In this document: in pieces, positions 26,725 through 36,589 of the stretch
Layout: every line of letters starts with the position of its first letter
How positions within the stretch are numbered: the stretch's first letter is position 1
Assembly (NCBI GenBank): GCA_902777855.1
Contig: CACYVN010000002.1
Coordinates: forward strand, 62,001-126,000
DNA length: 64,000 nt
Reading direction: 5' to 3'
From: an uncultured bacterium
GTDB lineage: Bacteria > Cyanobacteriota > Vampirovibrionia > Gastranaerophilales > Gastranaerophilaceae
The notes under the pieces: generated by a model
Told to the model about the DNA's origin: nothing
The model's input: the letters and a program-made list of their open reading frames with translations, nothing else
Databases searched by the model: none
Program-made: the position numbers and the translations under genes

Positions 26725-27141
26725 ATGAACGATATAATTAATGAGTTGAAATTATTATCAAAAGCAGAAATTGAGCAAAAATATTACGACACTTTCGGAT
26801 ATTTACCACCGAATGGATATACGAAATCCTATCAAATCAAAGAAATTGCCTGGCAAGAAAAGTACAGTGAATTACCTGCGGATATACAAAGCAGGATAAA
26901 TAAACTTGTAAATGAATATGAAAATATAAAATCAGTAAATATTAAAAAGATTAGAAAATTTGAAACTACTGTTGGTACAAAATTTATACGTGAATTTAAA
27001 GGTGAAAAGCACGAAGTTATAGCTATTGAAAACGGGTTCAAATATAAAAACGGAACATATAAAACCCTTTCGGCTATTGCAAACGTCATAACCGGTACAC
27101 ACTGGAACGGTAAAAAATTTTTTGGAGTAGCTAATGGATAA
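26725..27141 (+). CDS. DUF2924 protein (recombinase partner)
   Basis: 138 residues from the ATG at 26725; an earlier start at 26665 would add 20 hydrophobic residues not usual for the family. The C-terminal half 'LIREFKGEKHEVIAIENGFKYKNGTYKTLSAIANVITGTHWNGKKFFG' is the DUF2924 signature (R.W.G..H.V....GF...G..Y.SLS.IA..ITG..WNG..FF). Such genes usually sit immediately before a serine recombinase, as here: the recombinase ATG overlaps its end by 8 nt. Probably an accessory for recombination; function unproved. Confidence 0.85.
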   Translation: MNDIINELKLLSKAEIEQKYYDTFGYLPPNGYTKSYQIKEIAWQEKYSELPADIQSRINKLVNEYENIKSVNIKKIRKFETTVGTKFIREFKGEKHEVIAIENGFKYKNGTYKTLSAIANVITGTHWNGKKFFGVANG

Positions 27142-28741
27142 AAAGAACATCAGATGCGCTATTTACACAAGAAAATCCTCAGAAGAAGGATTGGAACAGG
27201 ATTTCAACTCGCTAAATGCACAAAGAGAAGCTTGTGAGGCTTATATAAAATCTCAAATGCATGAGGGTTGGATACTTGTTGAGAAAGAATATGATGACGG
27301 TGGATATTCCGGAGGCACAATGAATCGTCCGGCATTTCAGGAACTTTTATTGGATATTGAAGAAAATAAGATAGATATTGTCGTTGTATATAAAGTTGAT
27401 CGTTTAACCCGTTCCCTTATGGATTTTTCAAAAATTGTTGAAATTTTAGATAAACACAAAACCTCGTTTATATCAATAACTCAGCAATTTAACACAACAA
27501 CTTCAATGGGCCGCTTAACGCTAAATATGTTATTATCTTTTGCTCAATTTGAGCGGGAAGTTACTGGGGAGAGAATTCGGGATAAGATTGCAGCATCAAA
27601 GAAAAAGGGTATGTGGATGGGCGGTTGCACTCCGCTTGGTTACAAGAAAGAAAATAAAAAACTTGTTGTAGAAGAAAATGACGCAGAGAAGGTAAAATTG
27701 ATTTTTGAAAAATATTTGGAATTACAGAGCGTTCCGAAATTAATGGAGTGGTTAAGGAATGAAAATATTAGGACAAGAACAGATAAAGAATTTTATAAAG
27801 GCGAATTATATCATATGCTTTCAAACAAGGTTTATATCGGGAAAATTGTGCATAAAGATAATGTTTATGAGGGTGAACACGAAGGCTTTATTGATGAAAT
27901 TACCTTTGAAAGGGTACAAAAACTTTTGTACGAAAATAAAGTTGATAAAATTTGCGGGACTAAATATTCTTCAAACTCTTTACTAACCGGTTTAATATTT
28001 GATGATAACGGAAACCGAATGACACCGTCACATAGTTGCAGCCATAAAAGAAGATACCGATATTATGTAAGCCAGGCAATAAAAAAATATAATAAATCTC
28101 AAGCAGGTTCGGTGTCAAAAATTCCTGCCGGTGAAATCGAGAAATTTGTCATTCTGACGACAAAAGAGCTATTGCAAAATAAAAAGCAGATGCAACACAT
28201 TCTTTCGGAGTTTGATGTTAATACGCAAATTAAGTTGATAAAAATCGCCAAAGATATTGAGGATTACGCCGAACCAAAACTTATACAATCTATTGTCAGC
28301 CGGGTTGTAGTTTCGGAAAAGATAATTGATATAACTTATGATGCAAAGAATATCAGAGAAATATTATTAATCTTAAGCAGCGGAGACAAGCTCAATTTAA
28401 TTCCGAAGAATAAAGAAATAGAGCCAATTACTGTGACAAAACAAATACGGATTTCACAGCCATCAAAAAGCGGTAATATATTGATTCTTAAGACAAAAGA
28501 GAATGATGTCCCGGAACCAAATCCGTATTTAGTTAATGCCATTGTCAAGAGCTATTACTACCACAAGCAAATTCAAAACGGCAAAACTATTGAGGATTTA
28601 CAAAACGAAGAAAACCTTAAAGACTCAAAATATATCCGAAATATCTTGAACCTCAAGTACATTTCACCAACCATAACAGAACAAATTTTAGATGGCACAC
28701 AACCAGATAATATGAGCTTACAAAAACTCATAAATTCATAA
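27134..28741 (+). CDS. Large serine recombinase
   Basis: 535 residues. The N-terminal resolvase domain (about 5-150) has the catalytic Ser15 in IYTRKSSEEG, followed by LNAQREACEAYI, EYDDGGYSGGTMNRPAFQELL, VYKVDRLTRS and FAQFEREVTGERIRDKIAASKKKGMWMG. The recombinase domain (about 165-260) and a zinc-ribbon-like region follow. The C-terminal tail ITEQILDGTQPDNMSLQKL is typical of this branch. Such enzymes integrate and excise phage-like elements at att sites without high-energy cofactors. It is the only intact recombinase in the window and is likely responsible for mobility of the cassette. Confidence 0.93.
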   Translation: MDKKNIRCAIYTRKSSEEGLEQDFNSLNAQREACEAYIKSQMHEGWILVEKEYDDGGYSGGTMNRPAFQELLLDIEENKIDIVVVYKVDRLTRSLMDFSKIVEILDKHKTSFISITQQFNTTTSMGRLTLNMLLSFAQFEREVTGERIRDKIAASKKKGMWMGGCTPLGYKKENKKLVVEENDAEKVKLIFEKYLELQSVPKLMEWLRNENIRTRTDKEFYKGELYHMLSNKVYIGKIVHKDNVYEGEHEGFIDEITFERVQKLLYENKVDKICGTKYSSNSLLTGLIFDDNGNRMTPSHSCSHKRRYRYYVSQAIKKYNKSQAGSVSKIPAGEIEKFVILTTKELLQNKKQMQHILSEFDVNTQIKLIKIAKDIEDYAEPKLIQSIVSRVVVSEKIIDITYDAKNIREILLILSSGDKLNLIPKNKEIEPITVTKQIRISQPSKSGNILILKTKENDVPEPNPYLVNAIVKSYYYHKQIQNGKTIEDLQNEENLKDSKYIRNILNLKYISPTITEQILDGTQPDNMSLQKLINS

Positions 28742-28838
28742 AATTTATCGCTGTAAGTATATGCATCAAAGCTATTTTGAAAAATATTAATAAGAATATA
28801 TTTTTTTGTTTAATATATTGAGTGAATTGAATAAATAT

Positions 28839-28857
28839 AATTAATATAATATTAATT
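28839..28857. repeat. AT-rich palindrome downstream of the recombinase
   Basis: AATTAATAT and ATATTAATT, nine-base perfect arms around one A, in the 160-base gap between the recombinase and the defence operon. It may be an operator, an att-site part, or only AT-rich chance. Confidence 0.35.
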
Positions 28858-28901
28858 GTAATAAAGGTTTAAAAAGTCTAGAAACATTACATAAATAAAA
28901 G

Positions 28902-30821
28902 TTACTCTTTTTTTATATCTACATCTAAATAGTTTTTAACTGCAACAAATGGAGTTTTGGGTTTAGCATAATTTAGATTAAGGTCATCTGCAATTCTTTC
29001 CCAACCATCCGGACTAATGTTTGAAATCATATATAATCTATTTTTTGCACGTGTAGCTCCAACATATATTATGGACCTATTCATAGTACCATTAAATATA
29101 TTTGGAGTTATATCAATTAAAATAATTACTTTTGCTTCTAGTCCCTTATATTTTCTACATGTTGTGAAATCAAATTCTTTACCTTTATAACAATATTTAT
29201 ATTCATATTTTTTCTCATAATCATTATTATAATTTTCGTAATCTTCTTCTGTTACCTGTTTTAATTTATCAGATTTTGATAAGATACTACTTTCTATAGT
29301 TTTAACTGTTAAAATTTCTACTTGAGATTCTTCTATTTTATTGTCAATGCATTGTTGTAAAATCATTTCTAAATTTATTATTTGTTTCTGCTCATCTTCA
29401 GAATTATACATTATTGGTTTTTTACTTTTGATATTATTATTTAATACTTTGTTTTTATTACTTATTATTTTTGAGGATGTCTTAGCAATGTTTGCAGTGT
29501 TTCTACAATTTGTGTATAAGGTTAATTTGCAATCTGCATCTAATATATATTGAGGGATATTTTTGCATTGTACCATTTGATTTTTATCATAAAATAAATA
29601 GAATGTTCCAGGGTTTAAATCGTCTATCATTACCGTATCTTGTAATGCTTGAATAACATTACAAATACTGCTGTCGTATACTTTTTCATTGAATTTTGCT
29701 CCAAAATCCTGACCCTCATCAATAATGACATGTTTATATGGAAATTTATCATACATATTACTAATAGTATGTGCAAGCTCATCATAATCTATTTTTTTAC
29801 AGTATTTATAAGAGAGTTTATCAAGTGTATAAAAATCAACATTTTCCATATCACTATTGTTTTCATATAAATTTTTTAATTGTTTGCAAAGCCGCCTGTT
29901 GTAGCACAAAAATAGAACATTTTCTCCATTCCTTGAGTGCCTTAGAGCTTTTTCACAGGCAATATGGGTTTTACCTGTTCCTGCAGCCCCATTTATTATG
30001 GCTGAATGTTGTTCTTCAAGATAATTTAAGATTAGCTTTTGCTCATGTAACAAGTAATCTAATCTCATATCTTCAGATTTAATATTTGTCGATTCAGAAC
30101 CTGCAAGTATTAACATAGGGTTAAATATTTTATCTATTATTTTTTCAAAATCATCCTCGGAAAGTTTTGTTGGATTTTTATATACCAATTTAAAATATTC
30201 AGAATCGGTCATTTTTGCATAATTTGGATTTTCATCTTTCTTTTTATGATAAATTTCTTCTTCAAACTCATCAGGAAGTGAAAATATTTTATCAATATCT
30301 TTTGCTAATATTTCAGTATCTTCAATATCATCGAAAGTAAGAGTGCGATATAGATTCATATCCAAACCAGATGCTTGTTTTATAAAATCTGTTTTTGTTA
30401 AATCAGCAAACCAAACTGCATGTTGGAATTTGCAATATTTTTTTAATCCATTGATTTGTTCTTTATCAAAAGTGTTAAATATATCAAACTTAATATTTGA
30501 TGCTTGTTGATATGGCGTTATTGTATGTTCTGTACGGTCTTTGCCATTTATTTGAATACAAGTTCCGTTTTCAAACCTGATTTCACCAGCTTTCCCCTCA
30601 ATAACTAAAATACCTTTATCTTTATGAAATATTATAAAATCCGCTTGATGTTGATGAAAAGCTTGAAAAACATCATCAGATTGTCTTTTCCCAAAATAAT
30701 CAAAGTTTACTGAATGTAAAACAAAGTAATTATCATCCAAAGATTCCAATGCTTGAAACATTAAATTTTCTTTACTCGATTTTTCGTATGGTCGCATATA
30801 TTTTGGAAACATTTGAGCCAT
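28902..30821 (-). CDS. NERD nuclease-domain protein fused to UvrD-like helicase
   Basis: 639 residues. The N-terminal NERD domain (about 15-145) has Asp61, Glu75 and Lys77 (ADFIIF...VIEGKAGEI), the nuclease core pattern. Walker A GAAGTGKT at 278-285, Walker B-type HVIIDEGQDFG, and the C-terminal VGATRAKNRLYM (motif VI-like) show an SF1 UvrD/Rep-type ATPase. NERD helicases occur in several phage-defence loci. It is the last gene of the leftward operon, 2 nt after the large helicase gene, so it is likely produced together with it. Possible role: processing DNA recognised by the other proteins. Confidence 0.87.
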   Translation of the reverse strand: MAQMFPKYMRPYEKSSKENLMFQALESLDDNYFVLHSVNFDYFGKRQSDDVFQAFHQHQADFIIFHKDKGILVIEGKAGEIRFENGTCIQINGKDRTEHTITPYQQASNIKFDIFNTFDKEQINGLKKYCKFQHAVWFADLTKTDFIKQASGLDMNLYRTLTFDDIEDTEILAKDIDKIFSLPDEFEEEIYHKKKDENPNYAKMTDSEYFKLVYKNPTKLSEDDFEKIIDKIFNPMLILAGSESTNIKSEDMRLDYLLHEQKLILNYLEEQHSAIINGAAGTGKTHIACEKALRHSRNGENVLFLCYNRRLCKQLKNLYENNSDMENVDFYTLDKLSYKYCKKIDYDELAHTISNMYDKFPYKHVIIDEGQDFGAKFNEKVYDSSICNVIQALQDTVMIDDLNPGTFYLFYDKNQMVQCKNIPQYILDADCKLTLYTNCRNTANIAKTSSKIISNKNKVLNNNIKSKKPIMYNSEDEQKQIINLEMILQQCIDNKIEESQVEILTVKTIESSILSKSDKLKQVTEEDYENYNNDYEKKYEYKYCYKGKEFDFTTCRKYKGLEAKVIILIDITPNIFNGTMNRSIIYVGATRAKNRLYMISNISPDGWERIADDLNLNYAKPKTPFVAVKNYLDVDIKKE

Positions 30822-30823
30822 GG

Positions 30824-33800
30824 TTATCTCCTATTAAAACAAATTTCGAATTCATTAATGTTAAATTGTTCGTTCAAAATAAAACATTTCCAGTTAGAAT
30901 CTTTAGCCTTTTCATATTCTACTTGATTATCAGTGAAAAATAAGAGTATTTTATTATTATTCCATATTAAATCTGCATGAACTATGCTGCCATTTTGTTT
31001 ATTAGTTAAATTAGCATCTTCTGCAAGGGTTTCGTATTCATCAATATAATCAAGTCCTTTTATTTTCAAAAGATTAATAGTATTGATATCATTTTCCTCA
31101 AAATCATATAAATTTATAATATTAGAAATAACATCACTATTATTTTCTCTTTCATGAGTAGTACTATCCTGTTCGTTATAAGATAATATTATTTTTGCAT
31201 TCCTATCAGAAGTTCCATTGAGTTGTTTTACTACTTCTTCCGGTCTAAATAATAAATCAAAAATATTTATATCTTTATCTTCATCAGATTTATACAGAGG
31301 ATGAATTATATTAAAGTCATTTTCTTTTTTTACTATTTGACAAAGTTCATTGAGATTTTTATCAGCCTTTTCTTTTAAGTTTACCCAATAATTTTCTTTT
31401 AGCGATGGTACAAAGGTCTTATCATACATCATTCTTGCCATATCAAGTCCTAATCTCCAATTTAGGAGTCCATGATAATGCAAATTATCATAGCTTTGCA
31501 TACACTCATAACAAGAATTATCACATTTCTCAATATGGTTATGGTTTGTCAAACTTATATAAAAATCTCCATTTTTATCAGCAATAGATTTTAGAACATC
31601 AATAAAGTTTTTTTCATTACATAACCATTTGCTATAACCAGCCCCATTATCAAGAGTATCAGATAAAAATATTTGATTTGTTACTATCTCTCCATTATTA
31701 ACAGGTCGTAATCCAACAGAAATTTCTCGTTTATTTATATCTAGTATATTTGAAGCAGCATCCCTCAATAGAAATGCGAGTGAATAATATGCTATTTTAG
31801 AATATATATTTTCACCATATTTATTAACAACAGATAAATCTATTATATTTGGTATATTAGATATTTCAGCTAAAAATATATCAGTTTTTTTAGATGAAAT
31901 AAACGCAATTTCAGTAGATTCATATTCATTATTTATTCGAGGTTCATATTTTAAGTATTGATTTGCTTCTTTTGATTTTTTATTATATTTTTCAACCGCT
32001 TCGTCAACAACCCAGAATTTTTCATCTATACAATGATTCATAACTTTCTTTTTAGGATTGTCCATTATTTTAGTTACTTTGTAATTGTTTCCCTTATTAT
32101 CATTAATTGCTACTACTTGCATAAATTGTGTTTCTGGAAGATATTTGTAATTATTTCTTTCACTCGTTCTTAATATAATATCATCTGAATGATTAATTTG
32201 AGGTTTTTCTGAATATGGGGCATAATCGAAATTTCCATCATAATATATTGGTTTACAGCTATAATCTGCAGCTTGCGGAGTAAAGAAATTTTCTGGTTGT
32301 ATCGTTTTTGTTTTTATATCATTTTCATAATTACAAACTTCACATATATGAGTTTCTTTGTTATTCTGTTGATTAATTTCAGTTAAATTTTTACAATTTG
32401 GGCAGACCCAAAAATCACGTGTTTTACCTTCATCATCAGCATTTTGAGGTATTTTCCCACTAACTACTCCAACAGACATGTGTATTTTTTTATCTCTTAC
32501 AGTTTCACCTTTTGGAATAAATTGGCTCAATGCGATATCTAAATCTCTATTGATAGAATCCTTTATACTTTGATCACAATCAAATTCTATAATTAAATCT
32601 CTTGTTCTTGTTGGAAAACCAAACATAGGCAATATACCTGCATTGGCAAGTAATTCACTTAAACTTTCATCAAATTCAATTCCATACTCAATAACAGCTT
32701 TATCAATAGTTCCTACTAAGTCATTTTGTATATAATTAATCAGTTTTCCTTTATTATTAAATTTTGATTCTTTTAATAAAACATCTGCAATTTGTTCTAT
32801 TTTATCTTTGTTTTTCTTTATCCATTCTTGAACATAAATTTTATCATCTGCCCATTCTTCTGGAGTTCCAAAATCGCCATGAACATATCTCGTTGCATAA
32901 GAGTCCTTCAATTCCCTATAAATTAACCTTAAAACTTCTTTATTCAGAAAACGTTGGATAATACTTTCTCTTTCTGTATCTAAATAGGGTGGCTTTGGAG
33001 GATCATTTGTTATTTTGTTAGGATAATTAAAATAGTAATTATCATGATTTCTATTCCTACAGATAGTTAAAGCAGTTGCTAATGGTTTTCCTCTACGACC
33101 TGCACGTCCAACTCTTTGTTGATAATTGAATCTTTCAGGTGGCATATTTGCCATCAAAACAGAATCAAGTGAACCGATATCAACACCTGCTTCCATTGTT
33201 GTTGTAACACTTAATATTTCTATAGAATCTTTAATATCGCACTCATTTCCACTAAGAGTATTTTCTTCATTATTTGTTGTATATTTGTCTGTCTTATATT
33301 TATATACATTTTGAAATATCCTTTGTCTGTTTCTTTGTTCCTCTTTATTAGTTTGTGCTGTTAATTCTTCGCATGTAAGTTTTTTAGGAATATTATTTAT
33401 CAAATTAAGATAAAAGTTATGTTTCTTGTCGAATTTATCATTAGTTAAAACTTCTAATTTTTTCCCTTTACAATTTTTATTGATACATTTTTCATTAGAT
33501 GGATTAACATATATCATTTGACACTTTGGACAATAATACATGTTATCCATATCATCTTTCAATTCAATATATAAATCTTCAGTCTTTAAAAAATTATTAT
33601 CATCAATTAAATCCAAATCTTTCATAAGGTTATAAAGATAAAATTTATCCTCTTCTGGGAAAATGAATTTACTATAGTCGTTTAAAAAGCTTCCTTCTTT
33701 TTTTGTTTTTGTTCTATTTGATACATCAAATCTATTTTGCTGTCCCATTATGCGGATAGCTGAATTTATTGCCTGTTTTTTCTTATTATCTAGCTTATAT

Positions 33801-36589
33801 TTATCTTGATTATATGTAATTATTCCTATTCCGAGCGCTTCAATTCCACGACTTTTATAGAATAAAGTTTTTAATAGTTCTAATTTATTCTGGTCTTCAA
33901 CTATTCCTTTAAATTGGCTAATATCTGTATTTGATTTGCTATCTCCTTTAAATTTGTTATTGCTCCATTTATAGCAATCAAACCAATTTTTATCTTCTTT
34001 TTCCCCATACTTATTAAACTTATAGCTTCCTGGATTTATTCCTAGTTCTAACATTTTTTTATAAACATTATCTTGCAACTCATTGAATGGGCAAGGTTTG
34101 GTTATATTAAAAGTTTGGCTCTTAATTGTTTTTATTTTATTCTTAATTTCTTCCTTGTCTTCATAAGTTAAATCTTCATCATCACGGTAATAAGCGTCAA
34201 TATTGCTTCTATCGCTATTTGATTTTTTTAATTTTTTGCGATCTTCATCTTCTTTTTCATTTATACATTTATCTTTATATTTTTTCTCACACAATTCAAT
34301 AAAATATTTATCATCATTATCTTTTTGTGATTCATTTTCCTTTCGTTCTTGAAGTGATTGATACATAATTTGTCTTAATGTGTCACGAAAGTGATCCATC
34401 TCTATTCCTGCGGATAATTTTGCTGCATCTTGCCTACTATCAGTAAAAATAACTAGTTTACTTTTTTTCTTATTTTCTTCTTCTATTCCTCTACTTTGAA
34501 TATACAATAATTTATCAGCTAAAATTTGGTTAATTTTTTGGAAACCATATATGATAGGTTTTATAACTGTATATTTTATTTCTTCATTTGGTTTTGGTTC
34601 CCATTTAGTATCGCAGTATGGACACTCAATTGGAGTTGAGATTGTATTGTCACCTTCTATAATATAATATGCTGAGTTAAATTCACCTCTTTTCCCAGCA
34701 GAACAAATTGTTCCTTTAAAACAATTATATTTTGCTTTTTTCCATTTCCAAATTTTATTAGTAACAGCCCCCTTTGGTTTATAATCTAAATCATTTATAT
34801 AATTATTTGCTTCTACAGCATCTTCTTCTGGATTTGGAATTAATACAAGATAATTTTTAGTTATTCTTTCCGTATCCAAGGCATTTGGCATTTTTTCATA
34901 ATCATAGTATTGAGGGAATAAATAAATATCTTCTTTTGAACTTTCTAGTTTTTTCACTGCTTTTTCATCATGATATCCCCCAAGTAGTACATCTCCACAC
35001 TGTTGACATATTAATAATTCTAGTATTCTCCCACCACATTTGCACATTGCCTGAGGTTCTGAATATAATTTCCCAACTTTTCTTTTTTTTCTTTCTTCTT
35101 CATCTATACCATGAATTTCTGTACAATTTGGGTTTGAACAAGCCCATATACCCTTAAAATTTTTAAAGAAATAATGTGCTCTTAATCTAAAGTTATTGTT
35201 ATTTGTTTTAATCTCATAGAAATGTTTTTTTTCTAAATCTGATAATGATTTTGCAATGTATTTTTCCCCATCATAGAACATCTCCCTTAATTTTTTGAGA
35301 TTTTCATCCCCTTTTGTTTCTTGAGGAGTTATTATATCACCTGTAATTATTTCAAATTTACTTGTATCATTGCATCCAAAAAATTGTTGTAAAAAATTCA
35401 AACTTTCTTCTTTTGTACCTAATGATGCTGATGTTGCAATAATTTGAAGTTGAGGACTGTCAGGATTTAAATCAAGTCTATCTAATAATGTTCTAATTAA
35501 ATATGCTATTTCAGTACCTTGTGTCCCTCTGTATGAGTGTAGTTCATCTAATACAAGTTGAAATTTATTATTTTTATCTTTCTTTAACCATTCTTTTGTA
35601 GCATCAAAAATATTATCCTCAACTTTCCTCATCATCATAACATTTAACATAGAATAATTAGTGACAAAAATATCAGGTGGATATTTTTGCATATCCCATC
35701 TTGAATACATTTCTGAACCATCCAAGTTTTGAATAAGAAATCTCGCTTCTTCTGCGGGTTTACCATCTTCATTTCTAAATTCAGAATCTTGTATAGCTTC
35801 TAAAGCTTTTATTTCTTTATACAAATTTTTTCGTTTTTCTTTTTCTTCATTTGTAATTTTGGTATCAATATTATCACCTGGTCTTTCACCAGGAATTGGG
35901 GTCGAACTATTATAACGACCGAAATATATTAAATTACCATGAGTTTTTTCCTTAATAATTCTTTTTGCTTCATCGCTGTCAAGAGTTTTTCTTAAACGCA
36001 CCAATTGATCTTCAACCAATGCGTTTAGGGGGTACATTATTAATGTTCTTATAGCATGGGCTCGTTTTTCACCATGACGTTGGTATGGATAAGTCATTTC
36101 CATATTTGATATACTCTTATAAGGTTTTTGGGGGATTTCTCCTCTATTTTCCCATTTTTTTGCCTCATTAAGTATATTTGCTAAAACAGGAAGTAAAAAT
36201 GATTCAGTTTTACCTGAACCTGTTCCAGACGTAACAACAACGTGTTTTCCTTGTTTTGCATAGAATAGGGCATCTTTTTGATGAGTGTATAAAGATATTT
36301 TATTATTATCTTTTGGAAAAAGCCCCGTTTTTTCTATTGAAATCAAATCATATAAATCTTGTTCTTCCAAATCATTTGAAATATCTTTTTCTACTGTATT
36401 ACCTGTTGACTTATATTGATTAATAAGTTCTACGTATGGATCTTGAAATAATGTATCTCTGACAATTTTCTCACAATCTCTGTTTAAGGATTCTGATTTG
36501 AATTTATCTCTTGTCAGAACATAATCGATATATGTATTTTCTAATTCTTCATAATTTTCTCTAATTTTATCTTGTACACATTCTGTCAC
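30824..36589 (-). CDS. Very large DEAD/DEAH helicase with DUF1998-like C-terminus (DruE-like)
   Basis: 1921 residues. Q-motif-like YTHQ (101-104), Walker A SGTGSGKTES (121-130), DELH box (348-351) and motif III ATSASL (about 385-390) define the first RecA domain. The second has VTTTMEAGVDIGSL and the QRVGRAGRRG motif VI. Many CxxC pairs (CMKCGG-like, CPYCDTKW, CPNCKN, CEVCNYE) suggest zinc ribbons. The C-terminal CDNSCYECMQSYDNLHYHGLLNW is the DUF1998 signature shared by MrfA, DrmB and DruE. Size and architecture best match DruE of Druantia. It overlaps the 36589..37530 gene by one base and is the core of the operon. Confidence 0.87.
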   Translation of the reverse strand: MTECVQDKIRENYEELENTYIDYVLTRDKFKSESLNRDCEKIVRDTLFQDPYVELINQYKSTGNTVEKDISNDLEEQDLYDLISIEKTGLFPKDNNKISLYTHQKDALFYAKQGKHVVVTSGTGSGKTESFLLPVLANILNEAKKWENRGEIPQKPYKSISNMEMTYPYQRHGEKRAHAIRTLIMYPLNALVEDQLVRLRKTLDSDEAKRIIKEKTHGNLIYFGRYNSSTPIPGERPGDNIDTKITNEEKEKRKNLYKEIKALEAIQDSEFRNEDGKPAEEARFLIQNLDGSEMYSRWDMQKYPPDIFVTNYSMLNVMMMRKVEDNIFDATKEWLKKDKNNKFQLVLDELHSYRGTQGTEIAYLIRTLLDRLDLNPDSPQLQIIATSASLGTKEESLNFLQQFFGCNDTSKFEIITGDIITPQETKGDENLKKLREMFYDGEKYIAKSLSDLEKKHFYEIKTNNNNFRLRAHYFFKNFKGIWACSNPNCTEIHGIDEEERKKRKVGKLYSEPQAMCKCGGRILELLICQQCGDVLLGGYHDEKAVKKLESSKEDIYLFPQYYDYEKMPNALDTERITKNYLVLIPNPEEDAVEANNYINDLDYKPKGAVTNKIWKWKKAKYNCFKGTICSAGKRGEFNSAYYIIEGDNTISTPIECPYCDTKWEPKPNEEIKYTVIKPIIYGFQKINQILADKLLYIQSRGIEEENKKKSKLVIFTDSRQDAAKLSAGIEMDHFRDTLRQIMYQSLQERKENESQKDNDDKYFIELCEKKYKDKCINEKEDEDRKKLKKSNSDRSNIDAYYRDDEDLTYEDKEEIKNKIKTIKSQTFNITKPCPFNELQDNVYKKMLELGINPGSYKFNKYGEKEDKNWFDCYKWSNNKFKGDSKSNTDISQFKGIVEDQNKLELLKTLFYKSRGIEALGIGIITYNQDKYKLDNKKKQAINSAIRIMGQQNRFDVSNRTKTKKEGSFLNDYSKFIFPEEDKFYLYNLMKDLDLIDDNNFLKTEDLYIELKDDMDNMYYCPKCQMIYVNPSNEKCINKNCKGKKLEVLTNDKFDKKHNFYLNLINNIPKKLTCEELTAQTNKEEQRNRQRIFQNVYKYKTDKYTTNNEENTLSGNECDIKDSIEILSVTTTMEAGVDIGSLDSVLMANMPPERFNYQQRVGRAGRRGKPLATALTICRNRNHDNYYFNYPNKITNDPPKPPYLDTERESIIQRFLNKEVLRLIYRELKDSYATRYVHGDFGTPEEWADDKIYVQEWIKKNKDKIEQIADVLLKESKFNNKGKLINYIQNDLVGTIDKAVIEYGIEFDESLSELLANAGILPMFGFPTRTRDLIIEFDCDQSIKDSINRDLDIALSQFIPKGETVRDKKIHMSVGVVSGKIPQNADDEGKTRDFWVCPNCKNLTEINQQNNKETHICEVCNYENDIKTKTIQPENFFTPQAADYSCKPIYYDGNFDYAPYSEKPQINHSDDIILRTSERNNYKYLPETQFMQVVAINDNKGNNYKVTKIMDNPKKKVMNHCIDEKFWVVDEAVEKYNKKSKEANQYLKYEPRINNEYESTEIAFISSKKTDIFLAEISNIPNIIDLSVVNKYGENIYSKIAYYSLAFLLRDAASNILDINKREISVGLRPVNNGEIVTNQIFLSDTLDNGAGYSKWLCNEKNFIDVLKSIADKNGDFYISLTNHNHIEKCDNSCYECMQSYDNLHYHGLLNWRLGLDMARMMYDKTFVPSLKENYWVNLKEKADKNLNELCQIVKKENDFNIIHPLYKSDEDKDINIFDLLFRPEEVVKQLNGTSDRNAKIILSYNEQDSTTHERENNSDVISNIINLYDFEENDINTINLLKIKGLDYIDEYETLAEDANLTNKQNGSIVHADLIWNNNKILLFFTDNQVEYEKAKDSNWKCFILNEQFNINEFEICFNRR

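Noticed and set aside
23236-28741. Complete prophage
   Set aside because: No capsid, portal, tail, large terminase or lysis genes are seen; only recombination and methylation genes.
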